DNA of 64,000 nt from contig JADJZR010000028.1 in assembly GCA_016715645.1 (NCBI GenBank), forward strand, positions 1 through 64,000, in the 5' to 3' direction. This document shows, one piece after another, positions 10,376-18,806 of this stretch. Numbering within the stretch: the first letter of the stretch is position 1; the number at the start of each line of letters is the position of its first letter. The DNA comes from Elusimicrobiota bacterium (GTDB taxonomy: Bacteria; Elusimicrobiota; Elusimicrobia; FEN-1173). A model generated the notes under the pieces. That model searched no databases. It was not told the DNA's origin and was given only the letters and a program-made list of their open reading frames with translations. The translations under genes were made by a program, and so were the position numbers.

Positions 10376-11614
10376 ATGTTCGATAAAATCTTCTCGCTCC
10401 CGTCCGCCGTTGCCCGCCACAAAGCTGCCCCGCTGTCAGAAGAACGCCGGCGATTTCTTGCCCAACTCGACCGTCAAGGATACAAACCAGGACACCTGGC
10501 CCAAACCGCCGTGGACCTGCTCCGTTTGGTCCCCCGCCATCCAGCTCTTGGCCGACGGGGTCCATGACACGGCCGGCGTGGAGGCGGTCATCGCGCGCTT
10601 CGTCCGCCAACGTCATGGCCGGGTTTTACCCTATCTTCGCAAGACACTCCGACGTCTGCTTAAACAATGGCTCCGTTTCTTCGGCCGCTGGAAGGATCCC
10701 ACTCCCGCTGCCGGGCCCCTGTGGACCCTCTACCGGGATTTCCTCAATTGGCTGGAGCATGAGCGCGGTTTCTCCGTCGGTTCGCTCAAGAACCGCAAAT
10801 ACAGCCTCCTCACCTTCCTCCGGTGGTGGGAACCGAAGAATCGTCCGCTCTTCTGCCTACGCGTCGTCGACCTTGACGACTTCCTGGCCGCCTGTCATGC
10901 CCAGGGCCTCTCCCGCGTCGGTGTCCTCAACGTCGCCAACGCCACCAGGTCCTTCCTGCGATACGCCGAAATCCGACGCCTCTGCTCTCCGGGCCTCGCC
11001 GATGCCTTCCATGGCCCGACTATTTATTCCCATGAAGGTCTGCCCCGCGGGCCCCTCTGGCCGGAGGTTAAGCGCCTCCTCGCCGCCCTGAACACCGGCC
11101 GCCCCTCCCACGTCCGCAATAGGGCCATCCTCCTCCTTTTCGCCGTCTACGGCTTCAGGGCCGGTGAGGTCGCCCGCCTTTGCCTGGACGACATCGACTG
11201 GCGCCATGATCGCATCACCGTTCCCAGGACCAAGCAGCGCCGCCGCCAGACATATCCGCTTATCCCTTCGGTCGGCCGGGCCATCCTGCGTTACCTGAAA
11301 GAGGTCCGCCCCAAGACCCACCACCGCGAGGTCTTCCTATGTCTCTTGGCCCCTGTCCGGCCGATCTCCTCCGCGGCCCTCTGGACCGTCGTCGCCAACC
11401 CCATCGACCGCGCCGGGATCAAGCTCCTCCATCGCGGGCCCCACTGCCTCCCGCCACGCCTGCGCCAGCCGGCCTCGTTTCCGAAGGTTTCTCCCTGCCC
11501 GAAATCGGCAACCACCTCGGCCACAGGAGCGCCGACGCCACCCGACATTACGCCAAAGTCGACCTCCCGGCGTTACGCGACGTCGCCGCCTTCGACTTGG
11601 GGGAGGTCCTATGA
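10376..11614 (+). pseudogene. RIT tyrosine recombinase 1 (ritA-like), frameshifted
   Basis: The start at 10376 is preceded by GGAGGTG and gives MFDKIFSLPSAVARHK. A frameshift near 10530 moves the reading into the long frame covering FVRQRHGRVLPYLRKTLRRL, a core-binding (SAM-like) domain, then the catalytic domain with RNRAILLLFAVYGFRAGEVA (catalytic Arg). A second frameshift near 11440 leads to the C terminus, where GHRSADATRHYAKVD carries the (H/W) and Tyr nucleophile. Without these two shifts the protein would be about 410 aa, normal for this family. The stop overlaps the next gene's ATG (ATGA at 11611-11614). Confidence 0.8.
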
Positions 11615-12559
11615 AGCTCCCCGTCCTCGTTGAGCGCTACATCGCCTACAAACGCTCCCTTGGCAAGAAGTTCGATACATACGCCCGCGCCCTGCGCCTG
11701 TTCGTCCGAACGATCGGAAAAAGCAACCACCGCCGCATTTCACCCGACAAGGTCCTGGCCTTCCTCAACGGTTCAGGGCCACTTACCCAATACTGGCACC
11801 ACAAGGCCAGCGCCCTCCGGGGCCTCCAGCGCTTCGCGCGGGAAAGAGGATTCCCCTTCCACTGCCCCCTCCCGGCCTTCGAACCCAAGAAACCCGAGCG
11901 CATGAAACCCTACATCTACGCCCCGGAGGAAATCCGCCGGATCCTCGCGGCCGTCGCTCATATGCGGATGAAGCTCGCCTACGAGCTGGAGCCTTTCACG
12001 CTCCACGCCGTCCTGCTCACCCTCTACGGCGCGGCCCTGCGCATCGGCGAGGCGATCTCCCTCACCGTCGCCGACGTGGACCTGGACCAGAGGATCCTCA
12101 CCATCCGCGACACCAAGTTCTTCAAGACACGTCTGGTCCCCATTGGCCCCAAGCTGGCCCAAGTCCTCACGGCCTACGCCGTCAAACGAAAGCCATGGGC
12201 AAAATCCTCCTCAACGACAGAACCCTTCTTCGTCGGCCGTCGCTCGGGTCGCCGCCTGTCCCATCCCACCGTCGAATGCTGGTTTCGACGAATCTGCAAC
12301 CAGGCGGGCGTCCGTCGGGAAGCCGACGCACGCTACTAGCCACGGCTCCACGACCTCCGACATTCGGCCGCCGTCCACAGGCTCCTGGCCTGCATACGCC
12401 GGGGCGCGGACCTCTCCACAAGACTCCATCATCTCTGTTTACCTGGGCCATCGCCATCTTCAAGACACGCAGGTCTATCTCACCTTGACCCCGGAGCTCC
12501 TCGCCGCCGCCAACCGCCGCTTCCACCGCTACGCCTTTTCGGAGGATTCCCATGTCTAA
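11611..12559 (+). pseudogene. RIT tyrosine recombinase 2 (ritB-like), frameshifted
   Basis: Starts MKLPVLVERYIAYKRSLGKK at 11611. The N-terminal core-binding domain (about residues 1-90) is followed by the catalytic domain: HAVLLTLYGAALRIGEAISL carries the first catalytic Arg near residue 145 and KTRLVPIGP the beta-strand region. After residue 240 the frame breaks (stop at 12337-12339); the adjacent frame supplies LHDLRHSAAVHRLLA (Arg-His block) and then, after another change, VYLGHRHLQDTQVYLTLTPE with the His and Tyr nucleophile. Total length without the frame changes would be about 315 aa. It overlaps the third recombinase by 8 bp. Confidence 0.8.
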
Positions 12560-13545
12560 CGCCCTCGTCGGTACCTGGATTCGACGCTTTCTCTTGGAGC
12601 ATATCGTCGGTGAGCGCAACCTGGCGCTCCAAACCCAGGCCAGCTACCGCGACGCCTTGGTCCTCTTGCTCCCCTTCGCCGCAGGGCTCGCCCGAAAACC
12701 CGTCGACCGCCTGGATGTGGAGGACCTCTCCCCGGACGCCATCCGCCGTTTCTCGCCCACCTGGAAGAGGTCCGCCACTGTTCAATCGCCACACGCAACC
12801 ACAGGCTGGCGGCCGTCCATTCACTCGCACGATTCATCGCCTTGCATAGCCCGGAACACGTCGCCTGGTGTTCAGCTCTTCATGTCGTCCCTTTCAAGAA
12901 AACAGGCAGGCCCCAGGTCCCCTACCTCGACAAATCGGAAATGGACGCGCTCAGGCTGGCCCCGAATATTAAGGATTCACTCCGGGTTCCGCGACTACGC
13001 CGTGCTGCTCTTTTTCTACAACACCGGCGCCCGCGCCGATGAAGTCGCCCGACTCACCATCCAAGACTTGGACCTCGGGCGATCGTCCTCCGTCAAAATT
13101 CTGGGCAAAGGCCGCAAGACGCGCTTCTGCCCGCTTTGGCCGGAAACGGTCAAAGCCCTCAAGCGCTTGACCGCAGGCCGCACGCCCGAAGATCCGGTCT
13201 TCATCAGCCGCGGCGGGAAAGCCATCACGCGGTTCGGCCTCTGAACTCGTCCAGAGATATGCCGCCGTCGCCGCCAAAACCAATCCCGACATGCTCAAGA
13301 AACGCATCAGCCCGCACACCCTCCGCCACACCGCCGCCGTCCACCTCCTCCGCTCAGGCGTCGATATCAACACCATCCGCGGCTGGCTGGGGCATGTTTC
13401 ACTGGACACCACATTGATCTACGCCGAGGTCGATTTTGAAACCAAGGCCAAGGCCCTGGCCCGTTGCAACGTCGCCGGGACGGGACGCCAAGTCAAACCC
13501 TGGAAAACGGACCCGGGCGTCATGGCCTTCCTCGCCGGGTTGTGA
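12552..13545 (+). pseudogene. RIT tyrosine recombinase 3 (ritC-like), frameshifted
   Basis: Starts MSNALVGTWIRRFLLEHIVG at 12552, within the end of the second gene. Frame changes near 12760, 12980 and 13245 divide it. Pieces in order: the core-binding helices (12552-12760 and LAAVHSLARFIALHSPEHVA in another frame), DYAVLLFFYNTGARADEVAR with the first catalytic Arg (about 12995-13055), and the C-terminal HTLRHTAAVHLLRSGVDINT and WLGHVSLDTTLIYAEVD blocks (13318-13434) with the Arg-His, His and Tyr residues. All catalytic positions are present. Length without shifts would be about 330 aa. Confidence 0.8.
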
Positions 13546-13600
13546 GCAAGCCCGCGTTATGTTGTGTAAAATGAGAACAGTGCCGTCAGAGGTGGGAGTG

Positions 13601-13656
13601 AAGCCAACATAAGTGCGAGGCCAACATAATACCGTTTATGTTGTGCATAACATAAC
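13601..13656. repeat. RIT element right terminal inverted repeat and recombination-core palindrome
   Basis: 13601-13634 is the 34-bp inverted partner of the left end (32 of 34 matches). It is followed by TTATGTT-GTGCAT-AACATAA (13636-13655), two inverted TTATGTT motifs around a 6-bp centre, the layout expected of a tyrosine recombinase core site. The left end lacks this extra palindrome. The flanking CGGTA target duplication follows at 13657-13661. Confidence 0.8.
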
Positions 13657-13970
13657 CGGTAATGGCTCCAACTTAAAAAATCACTCCGGGGAACAGCTTT
13701 GTATACGCCATGGAACTGGATGCAACGGTAAAGGGTGGTCACATCGGTCTGCATGTCCTTCGCTAACCGGGCCAGGACGGCTTTTTCATACCCCATATTA
13801 GCCGTAAGGTTTTCCATCGCAATCCGCCCACCCATTTCCCAGTAGGTGACCAACAACTGGTAATTAACCGCCGACCGCGCCCGGGCCCTCCCCGCGTCCC
13901 ACAATTTCCGAAGGTCGGAAAAGAGCTTCGCGTAGCCAGTTTTCGACAAAACATTTTTTTCGTGTGTCAT
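13657..13970 (-). pseudogene. DUF1016 (YhcG N-terminal) domain of the interrupted nuclease gene, 5' part
   Basis: The start ATG at 13970 overlaps the stop of the upstream gene (ATGA), and the protein reads MTHEKNVLSKTGYAKLFSDL. The DUF1016 N-terminal domain is clear: KLWDAGRARARSAVNYQLLV, TYWEMGGRIAMENL, YEKAVLARLAKDMQTDVTTL and finally DFLSWSHYR, where the RIT element begins. Beyond 13657 the frame runs into the element. The DUF1016 family (YhcG) is a PD-(D/E)XK-related group found in defence and mobile islands; fusion of its N-terminal domain to an SNase domain suggests a DNA- or RNA-cutting enzyme guided by the N-terminal part. Function inferred. Confidence 0.8.
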
Positions 13971-14440
13971 TTTATCAGCGTCAAATTTTTTCTTCGGGCA
14001 AGTGCTTTTAATGAATTGTAAACCTTCCGGCATAGGTTGCTGTATTTGCTGTATTTCGTTTCGCGCAAATACGTGCATTCGTGACAGATAAGGTTCCTTG
14101 CGAGGACCGCCGAATTAAGTTTGTGAACTTCTTCGGTCGAAGCAATTTCTTCCATCGGCCATTTTGTTTTCAGTTCGCCAATCAAATCATTTGCATTGGA
14201 TTTTAAAAAGGTCCGATAAACCGCTTCGCTTGATTTTCCATTTTCTATCTCCAGCTTGATCAAAACTGCTCGCGCAAACCCCTCAACAGCAGACAACTGG
14301 ACCACCAATTTCATAGGGCCGTCGGTGGTCTTTTCCAAAATTTGGTCAATTACATGTATGCGTTGCTCGAGTGTTGCCTCGATGTATAATTTTCTCAGTT
14401 TTTTAATTTCGTCATTTTCTGCGTCATTTGACATCGGCAA
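13967..14440 (-). CDS. HEPN-like protein of the nuclease operon
   Basis: The 157-aa protein begins at a TTG (14440) or an ATG two codons later (14434, MSNDAENDEIKKLRK). It is all-helical in character: LEQRIHVIDQILEKTT, LVVQLSAVEGFARAVLIKLE, and near residue 115 ARNLICHECTYLRET, which contains an R-x4-H motif like that of HEPN ribonucleases. HEPN domains occur in toxin-antitoxin, CRISPR and abortive-infection systems. No nucleotidyltransferase partner is adjacent. It overlaps the DUF1016-nuclease start by 4 bp, so the two are probably translationally coupled. HEPN assignment rests on the short motif and helical content, hence moderate confidence. Confidence 0.5.
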   Translation of the reverse strand: MPMSNDAENDEIKKLRKLYIEATLEQRIHVIDQILEKTTDGPMKLVVQLSAVEGFARAVLIKLEIENGKSSEAVYRTFLKSNANDLIGELKTKWPMEEIASTEEVHKLNSAVLARNLICHECTYLRETKYSKYSNLCRKVYNSLKALARRKNLTLIK

Positions 14441-14719
14441 CTACATCCTCCTCAACACAATCTTCAGGATCTCATCCATTTCTAATTTCTTTCCCTCCGG
14501 CACACCATCTCCCCAGGCATCCAGGTGCAACGCTACCAGGTCCCTGATCAGCCGATCCGCCGCTCCTTCGATCCCAACCGCTAAGATCAGGATTTTCCGC
14601 CAGTCGGCATAACCGAGCCGCTCCTTTAATCCCTCAATCTGGCCTTGAAGCCGCAGGACATCTAGCTCCACTCGGCGTTTGGGAGGGACGGGCGGTTTTT
14701 CTTTTTGGGGCCGTTTCAT
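14441..14719 (-). CDS. Hypothetical 92-aa helical protein
   Basis: Reads MKRPQKEKPPVPPKRRVELD, a basic proline-rich start, followed by a helical region LRLQGQIEGLKERLGYADWR and LILAVGIEGAADRLIRDLVA. No family recognised. It abuts the HEPN-like gene with no gap and lies 9 bp downstream of the interrupted secreted-protein gene, so it is the second gene of a four-gene operon. A partner or antitoxin role is possible but not shown. Confidence 0.55.
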   Translation of the reverse strand: MKRPQKEKPPVPPKRRVELDVLRLQGQIEGLKERLGYADWRKILILAVGIEGAADRLIRDLVALHLDAWGDGVPEGKKLEMDEILKIVLRRM

Positions 14720-14728
14720 AACTTGTAA

Positions 14729-15209
14729 TCAACCCCGAAAGAATCGCCATTGCCGTTGATTTGCATATTCATCAACCGGGCGGTGATACTGGCTTCCTAC
14801 AATCAATCCGAACCGGGAGAAATCCGGGCTTGTCCATTCGTTGGCGGGGCTCCATCGCAAACCGACCATGGCTTCTTGAACTTTGTTCTCTATGGGAATC
14901 CCCGCCACGATTGCCAGGGATCGGTTCCATTCATTTTGGAACTTAGAAACGTACAGATGGGCGAAGATGTAGGGCTTCACTGTCACTTTTTTGAATGTCT
15001 CGCTTTTGTTCGTCGCCCCGGCCCCCACCCCCGCGCCGAACCAGGACAGGCGCATGTTTGAAAAGTGAAAATCACTGCTTTGTTCATTCCCAGTCTGATG
15101 AACGTTTAGCCGATACACGGCCTCTTTTTCTAAGGGAAACTTAATGATCGTCTTCCGTATCGTCGTCCCCGGGATCGGTTCGGCCTTGCTCATATCCACC
15201 GCCGCGCAG
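14729..15209 (-). pseudogene. Secreted hypothetical protein gene, 3' part (split by IS21)
   Basis: This half starts at the IS21 target site and reads AAVDMSKAEPIPGTTIRKTI, KEAVYRLNVHQTGNEQSSDF, MRLSWFGAGVGAGATNKSET, then RSLAIVAGIPIENKVQEAMV and a C terminus ending QRQWRFFRG. The pattern of short beta strands with Gly-rich turns fits a beta-barrel or periplasmic protein. Joining to 18237-18806 after removing the element and one CGCAG gives the in-frame junction GVCAAVDMSK. No family recognised. Confidence 0.65.
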
Positions 15210-15320
15210 TGTAAACCCCGGTCCGAAACTGTACCGAATCCCCCGGTGGAAGAATGTACAGGGGACGGCGGTGCTTTTATGACGGTTTGAGGTCTATGCT
15301 TGTGGTGGGAGGATCCCGCC

Positions 15321-15794
15321 ATGAGCGAAATAACGAAACGATGCGCCTATTGCCACAGCGCTTACCGTCCTGATCCCCGGACGGCGAGGTTCCAGAAGTC
15401 CTGTTCGGCCCCCGCCTGCCGCCGCAAACGCAAACAAGAAGCCCAATCCTGGTATCTCCAGAAGAACCCCGACTATTTCCGTGGCCGCTATGGCCAAGTG
15501 AAGGTCTGGCTGGCGGCTCACCCAGGGTATTTGAAGGCCTACCGGGCCTCGCACCCGGAACATCTGGTGAAAAAACGCCTTCAAGACCGGCGTCGCCGCC
15601 AGCGAATGAAGGGGGCGCGCGCGGATATACAAGACACGATGCTTCGACGGAAAGTGAGGGCGCTGAAGGACCTGCGTGGCGCGGATATACAAGACACGAT
15701 CCGGCGCCGTCTCGACGGACTCTTGACCGTTCTGGGCGGGGGACCCCGCGCGGATATACAAGTTCAGAGTGCTTTTTCGGCCGCGGCCCCGTAA
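15321..15794 (+). CDS. IS21 passenger: small zinc-finger-like basic protein
   Basis: The ATG at 15321 is preceded by GGGAGG. The 157-aa protein reads MSEITKRCAYCHSAYRPDPR, with CAYC and CSAPACRRKRK forming a likely four-Cys zinc site, then a tryptophan-containing stretch NPDYFRGRYGQVKVWLAAHP and a basic tail. Similar Cys-knuckle proteins occur beside IS21-type istA genes; the role is unknown, perhaps DNA binding or regulation. Its 3' part encodes three copies of ADIQ from three near-identical DNA repeats. It ends 9 bp before istA. Confidence 0.65.
   Translation: MSEITKRCAYCHSAYRPDPRTARFQKSCSAPACRRKRKQEAQSWYLQKNPDYFRGRYGQVKVWLAAHPGYLKAYRASHPEHLVKKRLQDRRRRQRMKGARADIQDTMLRRKVRALKDLRGADIQDTIRRRLDGLLTVLGGGPRADIQVQSAFSAAAP
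15619..15762 (+). repeat. Three direct repeats inside the IS21 passenger gene
   Basis: GCGCGGATATACAAGACACG followed by AT occurs exactly at 15619-15640 and 15679-15700, 60 bp apart, and its first 15 bases recur at 15748-15762. The nucleotide identity is higher than the coding need, which suggests DNA-level selection, for example a binding site for IstA or for the passenger protein near the istA promoter. Confidence 0.75.
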
Positions 15795-15803
15795 AATGTC
15801 GCC

Positions 15804-17291
15804 ATGGACTCCGAACTCTGGGCCAACATCCGCCGTCTTCACTTAAGCGATCACCTGTCTAAATCCGCCGTCGCGCGAGAATTGAATATCCACCGGGACA
15901 CGGTGCGGCGCGCCTTGGCCGCCCACGATGGCCCGCCCAAAAGTGGATTCTCACGACCCGCCGCTCCTTCCAAGCTGGATGCGTTCAAGCCCCACCTGGC
16001 GGAGCGGATCGCCCAATTCCCCGACATCCCCGGCACGACGCTCTTCCGGGAAATACGCGCTCAAGGCTATGCGGGGAGCATGAGCATCCTGTGGGAACAT
16101 CTTCAGACGATTCGCCCCACCGCTCCAAAATCTTTTCTCCGCTTGGAAACCCTGCCCGGCGAATTCGCTCAGGTCGATTGGGCGCATTGTGGAACGATCC
16201 TCATCGGCAACCGGACATGGCGGCTATCGTGTTTTCTGATGGTGTTGAGCTATTCCCGGATGCTCTATCTGGAATTTACCTTGTCCCAGAGCATGGAGGC
16301 CTTCCTGGCGGGACATGTTCACGCCTTTGAATTCTTTGGGGGTGTCCCCCGAAAGATCAATTACGACAATTTGAGGTCCGTGGTTCTCTCCCGGGTGGGC
16401 CGGGACATCCGCTTTCACCCCCGGTTTATGGACTTCGCCGGGTATTATCTCTTTGAGCCGATCCCCTGCAAGGTTCGCGCGGGATGGGAGAAGGGCAAAG
16501 TGGAATCGGCGGTCAAGTTCGTGCGTTCCTCCTTCCTGGCGGGGCGTGCCATCACCACGTTGGCGGAGCTCAACGGCCAATCCCGCCTCTGGCGGGACGG
16601 CCAGGCCAACGCCCGAATTCACGGCGCCACCCGCGAACGCCCTGCCGACCGATTCGTGGAGGAGAAAGCCAAACTCCAGCCTCTTCCCCAAAAACCCTAC
16701 GACACCGCTTTGGTCGATACCGTCGGCGTCAACAGCCAAGCGCTGATCCACTTCGACGCCAACCGGTATACCGTCCCCTCCGCTTTTGCGGGAAAGTCCC
16801 TGACGTTAAAAGCCGACGTCGCCCAGGTCTCCCTTTTCGACGGCCCTCGCCCTGTGGCAGTCCATATCCGCTCTTACGAAAAACACAGGCTCGTTGAAAA
16901 TCCTGATCATCATCAAGGACTCTTGGCGCAACGGAAGAAGGCCCGCGGCGCTCGCGCCCACACGGATTTCCTGGCTCTGGCCCCCCACTGCGCCCCGTAC
17001 CTCACCGGTCTGGTGGCCGCCGAATTGAACCTCCCTGCCCATTTAGAGAAAATCATGGGCCTGGTCCACCGCTACGGCAAAACCGAGGTCGCCGGGGCCA
17101 TCGGTCATGCCCTCCAATTTAAAGCCTTTGGCGCTGACTACATCCATCGCGTCATCCTCCAGCGTCGCGCCGCACGCGATATGCCCGAACCACGCCCCAT
17201 CCTCTTGTCCAAGAAACCCGACTGGAACCAATTGGCCGTCGAACAAACAGATTTGTCTGTCTACGACGAACTCTTCGAGGATTCCCTATGA
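15804..17291 (+). CDS. istA: IS21-family transposase IstA
   Basis: The 495-aa protein starts MDSELWANIRRLHLSDHLSK. Residues 1-60 form a helix-turn-helix (KSAVARELNIHRDTVRRALA). The integrase-type catalytic core follows, with the acidic residues in FAQVDWAHCG (about residue 125), INYDNLRSVV (about 188) and EKGKVESAVKFVRS (about 230). A C-terminal beta-rich region (HFDANRYTVPSAFAGK) matches the family. Length is normal for IstA. It carries out strand transfer with the IstB ATPase; the istB ATG overlaps its stop (17288-17291). Confidence 0.95.
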   Translation: MDSELWANIRRLHLSDHLSKSAVARELNIHRDTVRRALAAHDGPPKSGFSRPAAPSKLDAFKPHLAERIAQFPDIPGTTLFREIRAQGYAGSMSILWEHLQTIRPTAPKSFLRLETLPGEFAQVDWAHCGTILIGNRTWRLSCFLMVLSYSRMLYLEFTLSQSMEAFLAGHVHAFEFFGGVPRKINYDNLRSVVLSRVGRDIRFHPRFMDFAGYYLFEPIPCKVRAGWEKGKVESAVKFVRSSFLAGRAITTLAELNGQSRLWRDGQANARIHGATRERPADRFVEEKAKLQPLPQKPYDTALVDTVGVNSQALIHFDANRYTVPSAFAGKSLTLKADVAQVSLFDGPRPVAVHIRSYEKHRLVENPDHHQGLLAQRKKARGARAHTDFLALAPHCAPYLTGLVAAELNLPAHLEKIMGLVHRYGKTEVAGAIGHALQFKAFGADYIHRVILQRRAARDMPEPRPILLSKKPDWNQLAVEQTDLSVYDELFEDSL

Positions 17292-18085
17292 ACAAACCAC
17301 GATTAGACGACCCGGCGACCTGGACAGCGGAGGAGCACCTCTACCACCTCTTCCTCTTCCACGCCGCCAAAGGGTTGGATCAAACCATTGAAGCCTGTGT
17401 CAAAGAAAACCGCGACCATCGGGATTTCCTCGTTCGTCTGTTGGATGTGGAGCGCGTTGGTCGTTATGAATCCCGCGTCAAACGGCTCATCAAAGCGGCC
17501 AAGTTCCCGGCATTGAAAACCATCGATGATTTCGACTGGGCCCATCCAGCAACCATCCCCAAACAGTCCATCCTCACCCTCGCGCGTTCTTTGGATTTCA
17601 TCGGCAAACACGAACATCTGATTTTTATCGGTCCCGGGGGCGTGGGCAAAACCCATCTTGCTATAGCCCTCGGCTTGGCGGCCTGCCAACGGAGCATCCG
17701 AACCCTCTACACCACGGCCGCCGATATGATCAACACCCTGGTCGCCTCACAGGTCGACCACAGCCTGGTGCGGTCTTTAAAGCGGTTCACCGCCCCAGGC
17801 CTGCTCATTATCGATGAGCTCGGCTACATGCCGCTGGACAAATACGGACGGGACCTCTTCTTCCAAGTCATATCGAAGCGTGCCGACACCGGTTCGGTCA
17901 TCTTGACCACCAACAAGGCCTTCAAAGACTGGGGAGAGGTTTTTCAGGACAACGCCGTCGCCACCGCCATCGCCGAAAGGCTCATCGAACATGGGGATGT
18001 GATCAAGATCGAGGGGAGCAGTTATCGGGTTAAACAACGACGACAGAAGTCCCTCGGCTTAGACGGCTTGCAAGACAAAAAATAA
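17288..18085 (+). CDS. istB: IS21-family ATPase IstB
   Basis: The 265-aa AAA+ protein has Walker A GPGGVGKTHLAIALG (about residue 115) and Walker B LLIIDELGYMPLD (about 175), with VILTTNKAFKDWGEVFQD as the sensor region. IstB assists target selection and stimulates IstA. It overlaps istA by 4 bp and is followed directly by an intrinsic terminator. Normal length and no frameshift. Confidence 0.95.
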   Translation: MNKPRLDDPATWTAEEHLYHLFLFHAAKGLDQTIEACVKENRDHRDFLVRLLDVERVGRYESRVKRLIKAAKFPALKTIDDFDWAHPATIPKQSILTLARSLDFIGKHEHLIFIGPGGVGKTHLAIALGLAACQRSIRTLYTTAADMINTLVASQVDHSLVRSLKRFTAPGLLIIDELGYMPLDKYGRDLFFQVISKRADTGSVILTTNKAFKDWGEVFQDNAVATAIAERLIEHGDVIKIEGSSYRVKQRRQKSLGLDGLQDKK

Positions 18086-18087
18086 CA

Positions 18088-18128
18088 GCCCTTTTCCGGA
18101 GAACACCTCCGGGAGAGGGCCTTTTTTT
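18088..18128 (+). terminator. Intrinsic terminator after istB
   Basis: GCCC and GGGC with an inner CGGAG/CTCCG pair form a G+C-rich hairpin that runs into CTTTTTTT, three bases after the istB stop. It ends the IS21 transcript inside the element. Confidence 0.8.
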
Positions 18129-18236
18129 GTCGATGTCAAACCGTCAAAGCCCCCTTGCGCCACAACCGCGCCCGGGGACCCCTTGCTGTACAGTCACCAC
18201 CGGGGGAATCTGTACATTCCTCAGCCGGGGTTTACA

Positions 18237-18806
18237 CGCAGACACCTTCCAAAGGCCGCTGGCCGTACCGTTGGGGCTCCTTCCCTGTGTAAAGCTTGAT
18301 AACCTCCATGGCGTTCAATCCGGAGTCTTTTTCCTTTTCATACGCCAGCCCCTCCAACCGAACTTGAAACTGGCTCGGCTCTTTAAAACACACATCCCGG
18401 GAATCCCCCGCCATGATGACGGGCGGGTCCATAACAACTGCTTTTTGGTTCAATACCGGTGCACCCTCTTCGACAAAAATAGCCACATACAAAAACGCTT
18501 CATTGGAAAGGCGCTCCACCGCTCGCCCCGGTGCCAAAGCGACATTACGGGGTTAGGTTCATTTTTACCAAAGGCCAGCCTAAGATCAGGGAAATGCATG
18601 TTTCGCCGGTCGCCGAAGTAACTTTTTAGAAGCTCCTCCCCGGTAGATTCTTTGCCGTTGGAGGAGATGAACTGAGAGAGACGTTGAGGAAAATCGGATT
18701 TCGTGGAGGGATTGCCGCCGCCGGACTGGAGAGGATGCTCGTAGCCCCCGCGTGGAGAGAGGGCCAACAGAATCAGGCTCAAAAACCATGGTTGGATGCT
18801 CTTCAA
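18237..18806 (-). pseudogene. Secreted hypothetical protein gene, 5' part (split by IS21)
   Basis: Starts at an ATG (18806) with a signal peptide, MKSIQPWFLSLILLALSPRG. The first frame runs to about 18540 (KNEPNPVMSLWHRGERWSAF); a frameshift near 18540 is needed to continue as ERLSNEAFLYVAIFVEEGAP, VMDPPVIMAGDSRDVCFKEP and PLEGVC, where the IS21 element begins. The joined protein with 14729-15209 would be about 350 aa. First gene of the operon that continues with the 92-aa, HEPN-like and DUF1016-nuclease genes. No family recognised. Confidence 0.6.

Larger units (their letters stand above)
10252..13656 (+). mobile_element. RIT-type element: three tandem tyrosine recombinases with terminal inverted repeats
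   Basis: RIT (recombinase in trio) elements carry three overlapping tyrosine recombinase genes between inverted repeats. Here the three genes (10376-11614, 11611-12559, 12552-13545) overlap start to stop and all lie on the plus strand. The ends carry 34-bp inverted arms, 10247-10280 and 13601-13634, matching at 32 of 34 positions, each with two TTATGTTGG repeats; the right end continues with a TTATGTT-N6-AACATAA palindrome (13636-13655). CGGTA is duplicated at 10247-10251 and 13657-13661. Excising the element with one CGGTA restores the reading frame of the interrupted DUF1016-nuclease gene, which fixes the boundaries. All three recombinases contain frameshifts as read here. Confidence 0.88.
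15210..18236 (+). mobile_element. IS21-family insertion sequence with accessory ORF
   Basis: The element is 3027 bp, begins TGTAAACCCCGG and ends in the inverted CCGGGGTTTACA. Inside each end are further inverted repeats: the block AATCCCCCGGTGG and TGTAC-type motifs (left 15230-15260, right 18181-18216), the multiple terminal repeats typical of IS21. CGCAG is duplicated at 15205-15209 and 18237-18241, within the 4-8 bp range of the family. It carries an accessory ORF, istA and istB in that order, and a terminator. Unlike the RIT element, all its genes are intact, suggesting a more recent arrival. Confidence 0.92.

Noticed and set aside
10338..11633. Single 431-codon ORF for the first RIT recombinase
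   Set aside because: Its N and C termini do not look like a recombinase; the true ends lie in neighbouring frames (start at 10376 with a good ribosome site, catalytic Tyr block ending at 11614).
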